From JAJRXR01 sp041987545 (lineage in GTDB: Bacteria > Planctomycetota > Phycisphaerae > Phycisphaerales > UBA1924), in contig JBHIWH010000001.1 in the NCBI GenBank assembly GCA_041987545.1, forward strand, positions 806,001 to 870,000: DNA of 64,000 nucleotides, written 5' to 3'. A program made the position numbers and the translations under genes. The notes beneath the pieces are model-generated. The model did no database searches and had not been told where the DNA came from. It saw nothing but the letters and a program-made list of their open reading frames with translations. Shown one piece after another: positions 43,119 through 51,532 of this stretch (the first letter of the stretch is position 1; each line of letters begins with the position of its first letter).

Positions 43119-43171
43119 ACCACGAACGCGATCAACCGGCCCGGGCCACGCCCGGGCGGAGACTCACAGCC

Positions 43172-43783
43172 ATGATGATTCACGAGATCACGGCACTGGC
43201 CGGCAAGAACAAGAGCCGCAAGCGCGTCGGGCGTGGCCCCGGCTCGGGCCGCGGCAAGCGATCCACCCGCGGCCAGAAGGGCGAGGGCTCGCGCTCCGGC
43301 TCGTTCACCCGCTTCCAGTTCGAGGGCGGCCAGATGCCCTTCTTCCGGCGCATGCCGAAGATGGGCTTCACCAACGTCAACTTCAAGACCCGCTTCTGGA
43401 TCGTCAACCTCCGCGACATCGTCGCCCACGACGACTTCAAGAAGGGCGGCGAGGTCACCCCCGAGTCCCTCATCAAGGCCGGCCTCGTCCGCGATACCTC
43501 GCGCGACGTCAAGGTCCTGGGCTCCCTGCCCGAGGGCGACGACAAGCTCTCGGTCAAGCTGGACGTCAAGGTCGCCCGGGTCACCGACTCGGCCCGCAAG
43601 CTGATCACGGACGCCGGGGGCTCGGTCGATGAGTCCGGCTCCCGCCGGGACCGGATCCGGGGGGTCGATCGCAACTCCGACGACCGCTCGCCCAAGAACC
43701 AGACCAAGAAGAGCCGCCGCCGGGACATCCAGCAGGCGAAGTACGAGGCCGCCGCCAAGGGCGAGGTCCTGAAGAAGAAGTGA
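43172..43783 (+). CDS. rplO: Ribosomal protein uL15
   Basis: A 203-residue 50S protein (E. coli 144). The conserved start is RKRVGRGPGSGRGKRSTRGQ, KGEGSRSG, then FEGGQMPFFRRMPKMGF. The extra length is a basic C-terminal extension (SGSRRDRIRGVDRNSDDRSP ...). The start at 43172 has two adjacent ATGs. secY follows after 63 bases. Confidence 0.93.
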   Translation: MMIHEITALAGKNKSRKRVGRGPGSGRGKRSTRGQKGEGSRSGSFTRFQFEGGQMPFFRRMPKMGFTNVNFKTRFWIVNLRDIVAHDDFKKGGEVTPESLIKAGLVRDTSRDVKVLGSLPEGDDKLSVKLDVKVARVTDSARKLITDAGGSVDESGSRRDRIRGVDRNSDDRSPKNQTKKSRRRDIQQAKYEAAAKGEVLKKK

Positions 43784-43846
43784 GTTCCCGGCCCCGCCCC
43801 GCGGGGCGGGCGCCAACACGGACGGCCGACGCGCCCAGGAGCGACG

Positions 43847-45229
43847 ATGCTCTTCCAGACGATCCTGAACGTCTTCCGCATCGACGAGCTGCGCAACAAG
43901 ATCCTCTTCACACTGGGGATGCTTGTCGTGTACCGGATCGGCTTCTGGATCCCGCTGCCCGGCGTCAACCAGGAGCAGCTGGTCGAGTTCTTCCAGATGC
44001 AGACCGACTCGGGCACCGGGTTCGGCCGCCTCGCGTCCTACGTCGCGATCTTCTCGGGTGGCTCCTTCGGCCAGTCCACGATCTTCGGCCTGGGCATCAT
44101 GCCCTACATCACCGCCGCCATCATCTTCCAGCTCCTCGGCTCCGCCTCGCCCGCGCTCAAGAAGCTCAAGGACGAGGGCCCCACGGGCCAGCAGAAGATC
44201 CAGGAGTGGACGCGGTACATGACCGTCGGCCTGTGCATCGTCCAGGCCGCCGGATGGCTCACGTTCATCACCAGCCAGGGCCTCGTCTACCCCGAGTGGC
44301 GGGCCAACCCGCTCTGGTGGGCGATGTGCATCACCGCCCTGACCGCCGGCACCATCTTCATGATGTGGCTGGGCGAGCAGATCGACCGGTACGGCATCGG
44401 CAACGGCGTCTCGCTCATCATCATGGCGGGCATCCTGACGGGCATGCCGAACGCCGTGCTCTGGGTCTTCGAGAACTTCGAGCCGGGCGACCAGACGAAG
44501 ATGGGCTGGATGGGGCTGTTGCTGCTGCTCGGCGGGTTCATCCTGGTCATCGCCGGGTCGGTGCTCATCACCGTCGCCCAGCGCCGGATCCCCGTCCAGC
44601 AGGCCAAGCACACCCGCGGGCGGAAGGTCATGGGCGGGCAGCGGTCGTACCTGCCCCTGCGCGTGAACCACGGCGGCGTGATGCCGATCATCTTCGCCAG
44701 TTCGCTGATGATCTTCCCGTCCGTCATCTTCGGCTCGCTCTACGAGCAGGCCCAGGGCTCGGGCAACGCCGGGTTGTGGCTGACCACGACGCGGTGGCTC
44801 AACGACGCCTTTGCGATGGGCGAGTTCCCGTACATCCTCCTCTACATCGTCATGGTCTACTTCTTCAGCTACTTCTGGATCACCGTCCAGTTCAACCCTG
44901 AAGAGATGTCCAAGCAGCTCCGGGACCACGGCTCGTTCGTGCCCGGGCTCAGACCGGGCCCGAGGACCGCCGAGTACCTCGAGACGGTCATGGAGCGGAT
45001 CACCTATGTCGGCGCGGCGTTCCTCGCGATCATCGCCGTCCTGCCCATGGTCGTGAACCGGGAGCTGAACATCTCGTTCATGGTGACCCAGTTCCTCGGG
45101 GGCACGGGCCTGCTCATCGTGGTGTCCGTGGCGCTGGACTTCCTGCAACGCGTCGAGGCGAACCTGCTGATGCGCAACTACGCGGGTTTCCTGGGCGGCA
45201 GCGAGTCCAAGACCCCGCGCGGACGCTGA
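43847..45229 (+). CDS. secY: Protein translocase subunit SecY
   Basis: The 460-residue channel subunit of the Sec translocon. About ten membrane helices are visible. Family motifs include the first region RNKILFTLGMLVVYRIGFWI PLPGV, the FSGGSFGQSTIFGLGIMPYI segment and the C-terminal VEANLLMRNYAGF. AGGAG precedes the ATG. adk, often next, is missing; map follows after 25 bases. Confidence 0.96.
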   Translation: MLFQTILNVFRIDELRNKILFTLGMLVVYRIGFWIPLPGVNQEQLVEFFQMQTDSGTGFGRLASYVAIFSGGSFGQSTIFGLGIMPYITAAIIFQLLGSASPALKKLKDEGPTGQQKIQEWTRYMTVGLCIVQAAGWLTFITSQGLVYPEWRANPLWWAMCITALTAGTIFMMWLGEQIDRYGIGNGVSLIIMAGILTGMPNAVLWVFENFEPGDQTKMGWMGLLLLLGGFILVIAGSVLITVAQRRIPVQQAKHTRGRKVMGGQRSYLPLRVNHGGVMPIIFASSLMIFPSVIFGSLYEQAQGSGNAGLWLTTTRWLNDAFAMGEFPYILLYIVMVYFFSYFWITVQFNPEEMSKQLRDHGSFVPGLRPGPRTAEYLETVMERITYVGAAFLAIIAVLPMVVNRELNISFMVTQFLGGTGLLIVVSVALDFLQRVEANLLMRNYAGFLGGSESKTPRGR

Positions 45230-45254
45230 CCGGGCCGCACGCCGGGAGGCGCCG

Positions 45255-46054
45255 GTGCCCGTCCCCATCCGATCGCCCCGCGAGATCGACGCGATCGCCG
45301 ACGCCGGCGAGGTCGTCTGGTCCGTGCTGACCGAGCTGATCGACGCGTGCGTCCCGGGCGCCACGCCCATGGAGTTGGACGCGCGGGCGCCACGCCCATG
45401 GAGTTGGACGCGCGGGCGGCGTCGCGGCTGGAGCGGGCGGGCGCCGAATGCGTGCTCCGCGGGTTCCGGGCGGGAGACGCCCCGCCCTTCCCGGGCGTCT
45501 GCTGCGTGAACGTCAATCAGGCGGTGACCCACGCCGTCCCGACCGATCGCCCGATGGCGCCGGGCGACGTGGTCTCGATCGACCTGACGGCCCGGCTCGA
45601 CGGCTGGTGCGCCGACGCCTGCCGCACCATCGTGGTGGGGGAGTCGGCGTCTGAGGATGCCGCCCGGGTCGTCGCCGCGGCTTCCGACGCCCTGGCCCGC
45701 GGGCTGCGACGATGCCGGGCGGGCGGGAGGTGGTCCTCCGTCGCCGCGGCCTGCCGGGGGGCGGCCAGGACCGCGGGCCTGCGGCTTGTTCCCGGGCTCG
45801 CCGGCCACGGCATCGGGCGCGAACCCCACGAGCCCCCGCTGTGCTGGCTGGGTTCCAATGGCCCGGACTTCACGCTCCGCCCCGGCATGGTCCTGACCCT
45901 CGAGCCCGTGCTCGCGGCGGGGATCGGGCGGACCCGGGTGCTCGGGGACGCGTGGACGATTGTCGCCTCGGACGGGGCGATCTCGGCCTGCGAGGAGCGG
46001 ACGATCGCCATCACCCGGGCGGGGCCGAGGGTCTTGACGGGCCCGCCCATCTGA
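45255..46054 (+). pseudogene. map: Methionine aminopeptidase interrupted by a 29-bp tandem duplication
   Basis: Two reading frames cover one Map protein. The first starts at GTG 45255 (with GGGAGG upstream) and encodes REIDAIADAGEVVWSVLTEL and CVPGATPMELDARA; the second continues from about 45380 with the rest. A 29-bp unit at 45356-45384 is repeated at 45385-45413, which shifts the frame by two bases. Removing one copy restores a single Map of about 257 residues. All metal ligands remain: His in VNQAVTHAVP, Asp pair in SIDLTARLDGWCADACRT, His in GHGIGREPHEPP, Glu in LTLEPVL and SACEERTIAI. Either a recent mutation or an assembly error explains it. Confidence 0.88.
45356..45413 (+). repeat. 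29-bp tandem duplication within map
   Basis: Two exact adjacent copies of a 29-bp unit (45356-45384, 45385-45413), followed by five more matching bases. Each copy includes the codons for ATPMELDAR. Confidence 0.97.
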
Positions 46055-46110
46055 GCCGGCCAAATCCGCCCGGGCGGGGCCCAAAGTGGGGGCGCCGACC
46101 GGTCTTGCGC

Positions 46111-46139
46111 GTGACCCGGCGGGGGGGCCGGTCTAGGAT
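46111..46139 (+). promoter_or_regulatory. Candidate promoter of the rpmJ-rpsM-rpsK-rpoA-rplQ operon
   Basis: GTGACC (46111-46116) and TAGGAT (46134-46139) are spaced by 17 bases, each matching the sigma70 consensus at four of six positions. It lies in the 186-base gap between map and rpmJ. Confidence 0.4.
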
Positions 46140-46240
46140 CCGGGCCCGCAGGGAAAGGCCCGGTCCGGGTCCCCGGCGGGATCGTTGCGTCGCCCGTGGG
46201 CGGCGAGTTTCGGGCAGACGCCTCGGAGAGGACGGAAGCG

Positions 46241-46357
46241 ATGAAGGTCAAGGCGAGCGTGAAGCGGATCTGCCCGCAGTGTCAGATCGTGCGTCGCAAG
46301 GGCAAGGTGCGGGTGATCTGCAAGGCGGATCCCAAGCACAAGCAGGTCCAGGGCTGA
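46241..46357 (+). CDS. rpmJ: Ribosomal protein bL36
   Basis: A 38-residue protein in the large subunit. The zinc motif is complete: CPQC near residue 11-14, then C27 in VRVICKADPKHKQ with the His as fourth ligand. It begins MKVKASVKRICPQC as the family does. Start codon is preceded by GGACGGAAGCG. It is followed by rpsM after 13 bases. infA, often just before rpmJ, is missing. Confidence 0.96.
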   Translation: MKVKASVKRICPQCQIVRRKGKVRVICKADPKHKQVQG

Positions 46358-46370
46358 GAGGAAGCTGAGC

Positions 46371-46748
46371 ATGCCGCGTATCGCAGGTGTCGACGTCCCG
46401 GACCGCAAGAAGATCTACTACGCGCTGCAGTACATCCACGGCGTCGGCCCGAAGTTCGCCGCCGACCTGCTGGCCGAGGCGCAGATCAACCCGGACACCA
46501 AGGCCAACGAGCTGACGGACCAGCAGGTCGCTCAGATCAACGGCATCATCGACGCGAACTTCCTGGTCGAGGGCGCCCTCCGCCGCCAGGTCGCGCAGAA
46601 CATCCAGCGCCTCCGCGACATCCGGTGCTACCGGGGCGAGCGGCACCGCGCCGGCCTGCCGACGCGCGGCCAGCGAACCCGCTGTAACGCCCGCACGCGC
46701 AAGGGCAAGAAGAAGACCGTCGCCGGCAAGAAGGGCGTCAAGGGCTAA
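46371..46748 (+). CDS. rpsM: Ribosomal protein uS13
   Basis: A 125-residue 30S head protein contacting tRNA and the 50S (bridge B1). MPRIAGVDVPDRKKIYYALQ and YIHGVGPKFAADLL mark the N-terminus, and RGERHRAGLPTRGQRTRCNA with RTRKGKKKT is the C-terminal signature. The gap of 113 bases to rpsK contains an AT-richer stretch and a small hairpin near 46812-46845. Confidence 0.97.
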   Translation: MPRIAGVDVPDRKKIYYALQYIHGVGPKFAADLLAEAQINPDTKANELTDQQVAQINGIIDANFLVEGALRRQVAQNIQRLRDIRCYRGERHRAGLPTRGQRTRCNARTRKGKKKTVAGKKGVKG

Positions 46749-46861
46749 GAGGTAGGCATCAGGGACTAGGCGCCAGGCTTTAGTCCAAGACAAGAAGACA
46801 CTCGCAAGCTTCCAGCCCGCCACGCGGGAACCCCAAGTGGAAGCGAACGGAGCGAGACACG

Positions 46862-47245
46862 ATGGCGAAAGTCAAGAAGCAGAAGAAGATCCGCAAGAAC
46901 GTCGTCCGCGGCATCGCCCACATCAAGGCGACGCACAACAACACGCTGGTGACCATCACCGACGTGAACGGCGAGACGCTGGCCTGGGACTCGGCCGGGA
47001 CGATCGGCTTCAAGGGCGCCCGCAAGGCGACGCCCTTCGCCGCCACCCGCGCCGGCGAGCAGGTCGGGCACAAGGTCCGCAAGATGGGCGTGTCCGAGAT
47101 CGAGGTCAAGATCAAGGGCACCGGCGCGGGCCGCGAGTCCGCCGTCCAGGGCATGGTCTCGGCGGGCATCCGCGTCACCGCGATCGAGGATCACACCCCG
47201 GTGCCCCACAACGGGTGCCGGCCCCGGAAGAAGCGCCGCGTCTAG
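46862..47245 (+). CDS. rpsK: Ribosomal protein uS11
   Basis: A 127-residue platform protein of the 30S subunit. GIAHIKATHNNTLVTITDVN and the C-terminal GIRVTAIEDHTPVPHNGCRP followed by RKKRRV are the family hallmarks. rpsD usually follows in this operon but is absent; the 139-base gap leads to rpoA. Confidence 0.97.
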   Translation: MAKVKKQKKIRKNVVRGIAHIKATHNNTLVTITDVNGETLAWDSAGTIGFKGARKATPFAATRAGEQVGHKVRKMGVSEIEVKIKGTGAGRESAVQGMVSAGIRVTAIEDHTPVPHNGCRPRKKRRV

Positions 47246-47384
47246 GGCGCAGACGCGCCGCAGGACGCGGCGTGATGGTTCCCCGACGGAAAGAAGGACC
47301 ACCGGGCGCCCAGCAGGCCCGGGCGGGACCGAGATCCGACGGGGGCTGGTTTGGAGAAACCGCTGCTGGGCGAGGATCTGAAGC

Positions 47385-48395
47385 ATGCGCGTACGCTGGC
47401 GTGGGCTCGAACTGCCGACCCGGGTCGTCTCCGACTCGAAGTTCCAATCCGACACGTTCGGACGCTTTACCGTTGAGCCGTTCGAGCGGGGCTTCGGCAC
47501 CACCGTGGGCAACAGCCTGCGGCGTGTGCTGCTCAGCTCGCTCGAGGGCGCCGCGGTGACCTCCATCAAGATCACCGGCGCCGAGCACGAGTTCACGACC
47601 CTCCCCGGCGTCCTCGAGGACGTCACGGACATCGTGCTGAACATCAAGAACCTGATCGTCAAGCTCGAGGGCGACGAGACCCGGACGATGCGCCTGGCGG
47701 CCCAGGGCCCGGGCGAGGTGACCGCCGACCTCATCGAGGCCGACACGAACATCACCATCGTCAACAAGGACCTGGTCCTGGCGACGCTGACCGACGAGGT
47801 CGCCTTCGAGATGGAGCTGCGCGTGGCCAAGGGCCGGGGCTACGTCCCGGCGGCCGAGCAGCTGGCCGAGCAGGACGAGGAGGAGGAGACGGGCGTCATC
47901 CCCGTCGACGCGATTTTCTCGCCCGTGCAGCGCGTCCGCTACAAGACCGAGGACACCCGCGTCGGCCAGCGGACCAACTACGACAAGCTGACGATGGAGA
48001 TCTGGACGGACGGGACCGTGACGCCCGAGATGGCGCTGGTCGAGGCCGGCAAGATCATGCGCAAGCACCTGAACCCGTTCGTGCAGTACTTCGAGCTGGG
48101 CCAGGAGCGCGTCAGCGAGGAGGCGGCGGCCGCCGCCGGCGTGGACGAGGAGCTCATCCGCAAGCTCTCCATGCCCATCACCGAGCTGGACCTGTCCGTC
48201 CGGGCGAGCAACTGCCTGGAGTCGGCCCGTATCGATACCGTCGGCCAGCTCGTGAGCCAGACCGAGTCGGAGCTGCTCAAGCTCCGCTCGTTCGGGCGCA
48301 CGTCGCTGCGTGAGGTCAAGAGAAAGCTCCAGGACATCGGCCTGGACCTGGGCATGGAGATGCCCGAGGGGTACACGACCCAGACCGCCGGCTGA
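47385..48395 (+). CDS. rpoA: RNA polymerase alpha subunit
   Basis: The 336-residue subunit that starts polymerase assembly and binds UP elements. The N-terminal domain shows FTVEPFERGFGTTVGNSLRR and VLLSSLEGAAVTS, with the assembly-domain RTNYDKLTMEIWTDGTVTPE. The C-terminal domain (about 255-325) shows LDLSVRASNCLESARIDTVG and KLRSFGRTSLREVKRKLQDI. The start includes the planctomycete-style MRVRWRGLELPTRV. Length normal. Confidence 0.97.
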   Translation: MRVRWRGLELPTRVVSDSKFQSDTFGRFTVEPFERGFGTTVGNSLRRVLLSSLEGAAVTSIKITGAEHEFTTLPGVLEDVTDIVLNIKNLIVKLEGDETRTMRLAAQGPGEVTADLIEADTNITIVNKDLVLATLTDEVAFEMELRVAKGRGYVPAAEQLAEQDEEEETGVIPVDAIFSPVQRVRYKTEDTRVGQRTNYDKLTMEIWTDGTVTPEMALVEAGKIMRKHLNPFVQYFELGQERVSEEAAAAAGVDEELIRKLSMPITELDLSVRASNCLESARIDTVGQLVSQTESELLKLRSFGRTSLREVKRKLQDIGLDLGMEMPEGYTTQTAG

Positions 48396-48448
48396 CGGCG
48401 CCTGGATTTTGGACGCGGGCGATCGGGCCCGCGGATTGGAGCAGTGTC

Positions 48449-49132
48449 ATGCGTCACCGCAAGGGCGGCTACAAGCTCAACCGCACGCCGGCTCACCGCC
48501 AGGCGATGCGCCGCAACATGGCCGCCAGCCTCTTCGAGCACGGCCAGATCGTCACCACGATCCCCAAGGCCAAGTCCGTCCAGCCCTTCGTCGAGAAGAT
48601 CGTCACCAAGGCCAAGCGGGGCGACCTGCATTCGCGGCGCCAGGTGATCTCGATGCTCGGCGGGGACCGCCGCGCCTTCGCCTGGAGCCACATGCCCGCC
48701 AGCGCCACCGAGGAGCAGCGGGAGCGGGTCGAGTCGCAGCGCGAGCGGGCCGAGGCCTTCTTCGACCTGCCCCCGGCAGAGGACGTCGAGCGGAACCGCT
48801 ACGGCGAGCTCCGCAAGGCGCCCAAGCTGGTCCGCCATATCTTCGAGAACGTCGCGCCGCGGTTCGAGGACCGGGCCGGCGGCTACACCCGCATCATCAA
48901 GCTCGGGCGCCACCGCATCGGCGACGCCGCCGAGCTGTGCGTGCTCCAGTTCGTCGGCGCCGAGGAAGGCCCCGAGATCGGCGGGCGCCCGTCGGGCCGC
49001 CGCCGCCAGGCCGACAAGCGGACGGCGTTCGCCGCCAAGCTCCGCAAGGACTCCAAGCCCAAGGCCGAGCCGAAGCCCGCGGCGCCCGAGGCGAGCGACG
49101 ACGCCGCGTCCGAGGGCGGCGACGAGTCCTGA
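48449..49132 (+). CDS. rplQ: Ribosomal protein uL17, long form
   Basis: A 227-residue protein (E. coli 127). The first ~55 residues are canonical: MRHRKGGYKLNRTPAHRQAM, RRNMAASLFEHGQIVTTIPK. An insertion of about 45 residues (MPASATEEQRERVESQRERA) follows, then the uL17 end FEDRAGGYTRIIKLGRHRIG and DAAELCVLQFV. A basic/acidic tail of about 55 residues closes the protein (SKPKAEPKPAAPEASDDAAS). It is the last gene of the operon. Confidence 0.93.
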   Translation: MRHRKGGYKLNRTPAHRQAMRRNMAASLFEHGQIVTTIPKAKSVQPFVEKIVTKAKRGDLHSRRQVISMLGGDRRAFAWSHMPASATEEQRERVESQRERAEAFFDLPPAEDVERNRYGELRKAPKLVRHIFENVAPRFEDRAGGYTRIIKLGRHRIGDAAELCVLQFVGAEEGPEIGGRPSGRRRQADKRTAFAAKLRKDSKPKAEPKPAAPEASDDAASEGGDES

Positions 49133-49159
49133 GGCCAGCATCCCTGGATTTCCACCTCA

Positions 49160-49191
49160 CAGGCCCGCCCTCTCGGCGGGCCTGTTTCATT
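49160..49191 (+). terminator. Intrinsic terminator after rplQ
   Basis: A perfect 10-bp stem (49160-49169 with 49175-49184), 5-nt loop, then TTTCATT. It ends the ribosomal protein and RNA polymerase operon. Confidence 0.85.
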
Positions 49192-49205
49192 CCCGACCCG
49201 CGCGG

Positions 49206-49211
49206 TACTCT
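49206..49211 (+). promoter_or_regulatory. Candidate -10 hexamer
   Basis: TACTCT six bases before the ATG at 49218, one of the TANNNT set. Confidence 0.45.
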
Positions 49212-49217
49212 GATGGC

Positions 49218-49757
49218 ATGGCCCGGCGACGCATCGCGATGGGACTCGCCCTCGGCGTGATCACGCTCTCCGCGACACCCGCATCCGCATGGCCGCCCCC
49301 CGCGTCCGCGACCCTGTGGCTCACGAGGCCCGACGCGGCACGCGTGAGGGCCGGGCTCTACACCGATGCCGCCGCCGAACTCGAACGCCGGATCGAGGAA
49401 GCGACTCGGCGGATGTACTCGGGACTGGGTGTCGAGCCGCCGCGTTGGCGGAACGAGTTCGGGACCAGGGTCGTGGCGCCCGGCGCCGCCGAGCCCGCGC
49501 AGAACAGCGAGCCGGATCGCGAACCGCGTCGGATCGGCGACATCGAGGTCGATGACTTCGGGGCACGGACAAGGCCGTGGATCTACCTCCCCATGCCGCC
49601 CCAGTCCGTGAATCCGTGGGGGGCGACGCCCAGGTACCGGATCCGCAACTACTCGTGCGACCGCAATGGCGTGGTCGAGTCGGGCGTGATCGAGGTTGAG
49701 GCGTGGGTCTTCCCCATCGCCGGCCCGGGCGACGAGGGCCCCGAACCTGGCGAGTGA
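49218..49757 (+). CDS. Secreted protein of unknown function
   Basis: A 179-residue protein with a signal peptide (RRRIAMGLALGVITLSATPASA, cleavage after ASA at about 24). The mature part has a helical section (AAAELERRIEEATRRMY) and later a beta-rich section (YRIRNYSCDRNGVVESGVIE). No family is recognised. It is the first gene after the ribosomal operon terminator and 30 bases upstream of pheS, so they may be cotranscribed. Confidence 0.7.
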   Translation: MARRRIAMGLALGVITLSATPASAWPPPASATLWLTRPDAARVRAGLYTDAAAELERRIEEATRRMYSGLGVEPPRWRNEFGTRVVAPGAAEPAQNSEPDREPRRIGDIEVDDFGARTRPWIYLPMPPQSVNPWGATPRYRIRNYSCDRNGVVESGVIEVEAWVFPIAGPGDEGPEPGE

Positions 49758-49772
49758 TCCGCCTCGGCGCCC

Positions 49773-49778
49773 TATGAT
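49773..49778 (+). promoter_or_regulatory. Candidate -10 hexamer of pheS
   Basis: TATGAT (five of six consensus bases) lies nine bases before the pheS ATG. Confidence 0.5.
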
Positions 49779-49787
49779 CCGCTCCCC

Positions 49788-50831
49788 ATGCTGGAGCAGC
49801 TGGACACCATCGAGCGCGAGGCCAAGGGCGAGCTGGACGCCGCCGCGGACGCCGCGGCCGTCGAGGCCTGGCGCGTCGCGTACCTGGGCTCCAAGGGCCG
49901 CCTCAAGGCCCTGATGCCGGGCATGAAGGACGTGCCCAAGGACCAGAAGGCCGCGGTCGGCAAGCGACTCAACGAGGTCAAGTCCGCGCTCGAGTCCGCC
50001 TTCGAGGCCAAGAAGTCCGCGACGGGCGGCGCCGGAGGCGGTGGGGGAGCCAGGACCTCGGGCCCCGCGGTCGACATGACCGAGCCCGGCGTGATCCACT
50101 CGCAGAACGTCGGGCGACGGCACATCATCTCTCGCGTCCGCGACGAGCTGGTCGAGGTCTTCGCCCGCATGGGCTTCGACGTCGCCCACGGGCCCGAGCT
50201 CGAGGACGACGAGCACAACTTCGTCAAGCTCAACATCCCCCCGGGCCACCCGGCCCGCGAGGCGATCGACAACTTCTACGTGGACGACCCCGCGGCCGAG
50301 CGCCCCCGCATGCTCCGCTCGCAGACGAGCACCGTGCAGATCCGGACGATGGAGGACGCGGTCGCACAGGGCTGGGGCCCGCCGATCAAGATCATCTCGC
50401 CCGGCCGCGTCTACCGCCCGGACACCGTGGACGCGACGCACTCGTTCATGTTCCACCAGATCGAGGGCCTGTACATCGACCGCGACGTCTCGATGGCGGA
50501 CCTCAAGACGACCCTCTTCCAGTTCGCCCGGGCGTACTTCGGCAACGACGCCGACGTGCGGCTGCGCCCCAGCTTCTTCCCCTTCACCGAGCCGTCGGCC
50601 GAGTTCGACATGAAGATCGCCCTCAAGCCGGGCGAGGAGCCCAGGTGGATCGAGCTGGGCGGGTGCGGCATGGTGGACCCGGCCGTCCTGGAAGCCTGCG
50701 GCATCGACCCCGAACAGTGGACGGGCTTCGCCTTCGGCTTCGGCATCGAACGCCTGGCGATGGGCAAGTACTCCATCCCCGATATCCGCCTGCTCTTCGA
50801 GAACGACGTCCGCTTCCTCGAGCAGCTCTAG
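49788..50831 (+). CDS. pheS: Phenylalanine-tRNA ligase alpha subunit
   Basis: The 347-residue catalytic subunit of PheRS. The N-terminal coiled coil (about 1-80) binds tRNA. Class II motif 2 appears as PIKIISPGRVYRPDTVDATH SFMFHQIEGL, and motif 3 as GFAFGFGIERLAMGKY. A Gly-rich linker (GGAGGGGGA, about 82-92) separates the coil from the catalytic domain. The usual partner pheT is not in the window, which is uncommon because the two are often adjacent. Confidence 0.96.
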   Translation: MLEQLDTIEREAKGELDAAADAAAVEAWRVAYLGSKGRLKALMPGMKDVPKDQKAAVGKRLNEVKSALESAFEAKKSATGGAGGGGGARTSGPAVDMTEPGVIHSQNVGRRHIISRVRDELVEVFARMGFDVAHGPELEDDEHNFVKLNIPPGHPAREAIDNFYVDDPAAERPRMLRSQTSTVQIRTMEDAVAQGWGPPIKIISPGRVYRPDTVDATHSFMFHQIEGLYIDRDVSMADLKTTLFQFARAYFGNDADVRLRPSFFPFTEPSAEFDMKIALKPGEEPRWIELGGCGMVDPAVLEACGIDPEQWTGFAFGFGIERLAMGKYSIPDIRLLFENDVRFLEQL

Positions 50832-50897
50832 CCGGCGCCCGAGCAGGGGCCCGCGCGGTACCATTCGTTGAGTCTCACGCCACCCCGGGGGAAGACC

Positions 50898-51506
50898 ATG
50901 ACCGACGACCTCGCCCCGCCGACCGAGCCGACCCACGCCGACGACTTCGACCTCCGCGACCCGCCCTCGTGGCCGAAGGTCGTGGGAATCATCTCCATCG
51001 TCTGGGGGGGTCTGGGTCTGGTCTGCGGGCTCGGCGGCATCGTCATGATGCCCGTGGGCACGAAGATGATGGAGCCGATGCTCGCCGGCGACCCCCCTCC
51101 CCCGACAAACCAGTTCGGGGCGATGGACTACGGCATCGCCGCGCTCGGGCTCGGCCTGGCCGTCCTCCTCCTCGTCGCAGGCATCATGACCGTCGGCCGC
51201 AAGCGCGCGGGCTGGACCGCCCACCTGATCTACGCGGCCATCTCGATCCCGCTCGTCCTGTTCTCGGCGTACAACAACCTCCAGAAGCAGGCCGGCGTCG
51301 AGCAGTGGGCCAAGGACTTCCCGAGCAACGACTACGCGCAGATGATCAACAACAGCCCCGGCGGCGTCCAGCAGGCCTCGGCCATCGGGGGCCTCGTCGT
51401 CCTGCTGATCTTCGGACTCGGCTACCCGCTCTTCTGCATCATCTGGTTCGGCCTGATCAAGACCAAGCACGAGCAGATGACCGGCGGCGCCGAGGACGTC
51501 TACTGA
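50898..51506 (+). CDS. Four-helix membrane protein of unknown function
   Basis: A 202-residue protein with a Pro/Asp-rich N-terminus and about four hydrophobic segments (VVGIISIVWGGLGLVCGLGG, IAALGLGLAVLLLVAGIMTV, LIYAAISIPLVLFSAY, IGGLVVLLIFGLGYPLFCII). The ATG at 50898 follows GGGGGAAG. No family could be named. It converges with the large secreted protein gene with 26 bases between stops. Confidence 0.7.
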   Translation: MTDDLAPPTEPTHADDFDLRDPPSWPKVVGIISIVWGGLGLVCGLGGIVMMPVGTKMMEPMLAGDPPPPTNQFGAMDYGIAALGLGLAVLLLVAGIMTVGRKRAGWTAHLIYAAISIPLVLFSAYNNLQKQAGVEQWAKDFPSNDYAQMINNSPGGVQQASAIGGLVVLLIFGLGYPLFCIIWFGLIKTKHEQMTGGAEDVY

Positions 51507-51532
51507 CGGACGCCCGTTCCCGCGGGCCGAGC

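Noticed and set aside
45347..45390. Programmed ribosomal frameshift in map
   Set aside because: No slippery sequence or stimulatory structure is apparent, and the exact 29-bp duplication explains the frame change more simply.
43115..46084. A 3-kb open frame on the minus strand opposite rplO, secY and map
   Set aside because: The sense strand encodes three recognised proteins; the antisense product has no family features.
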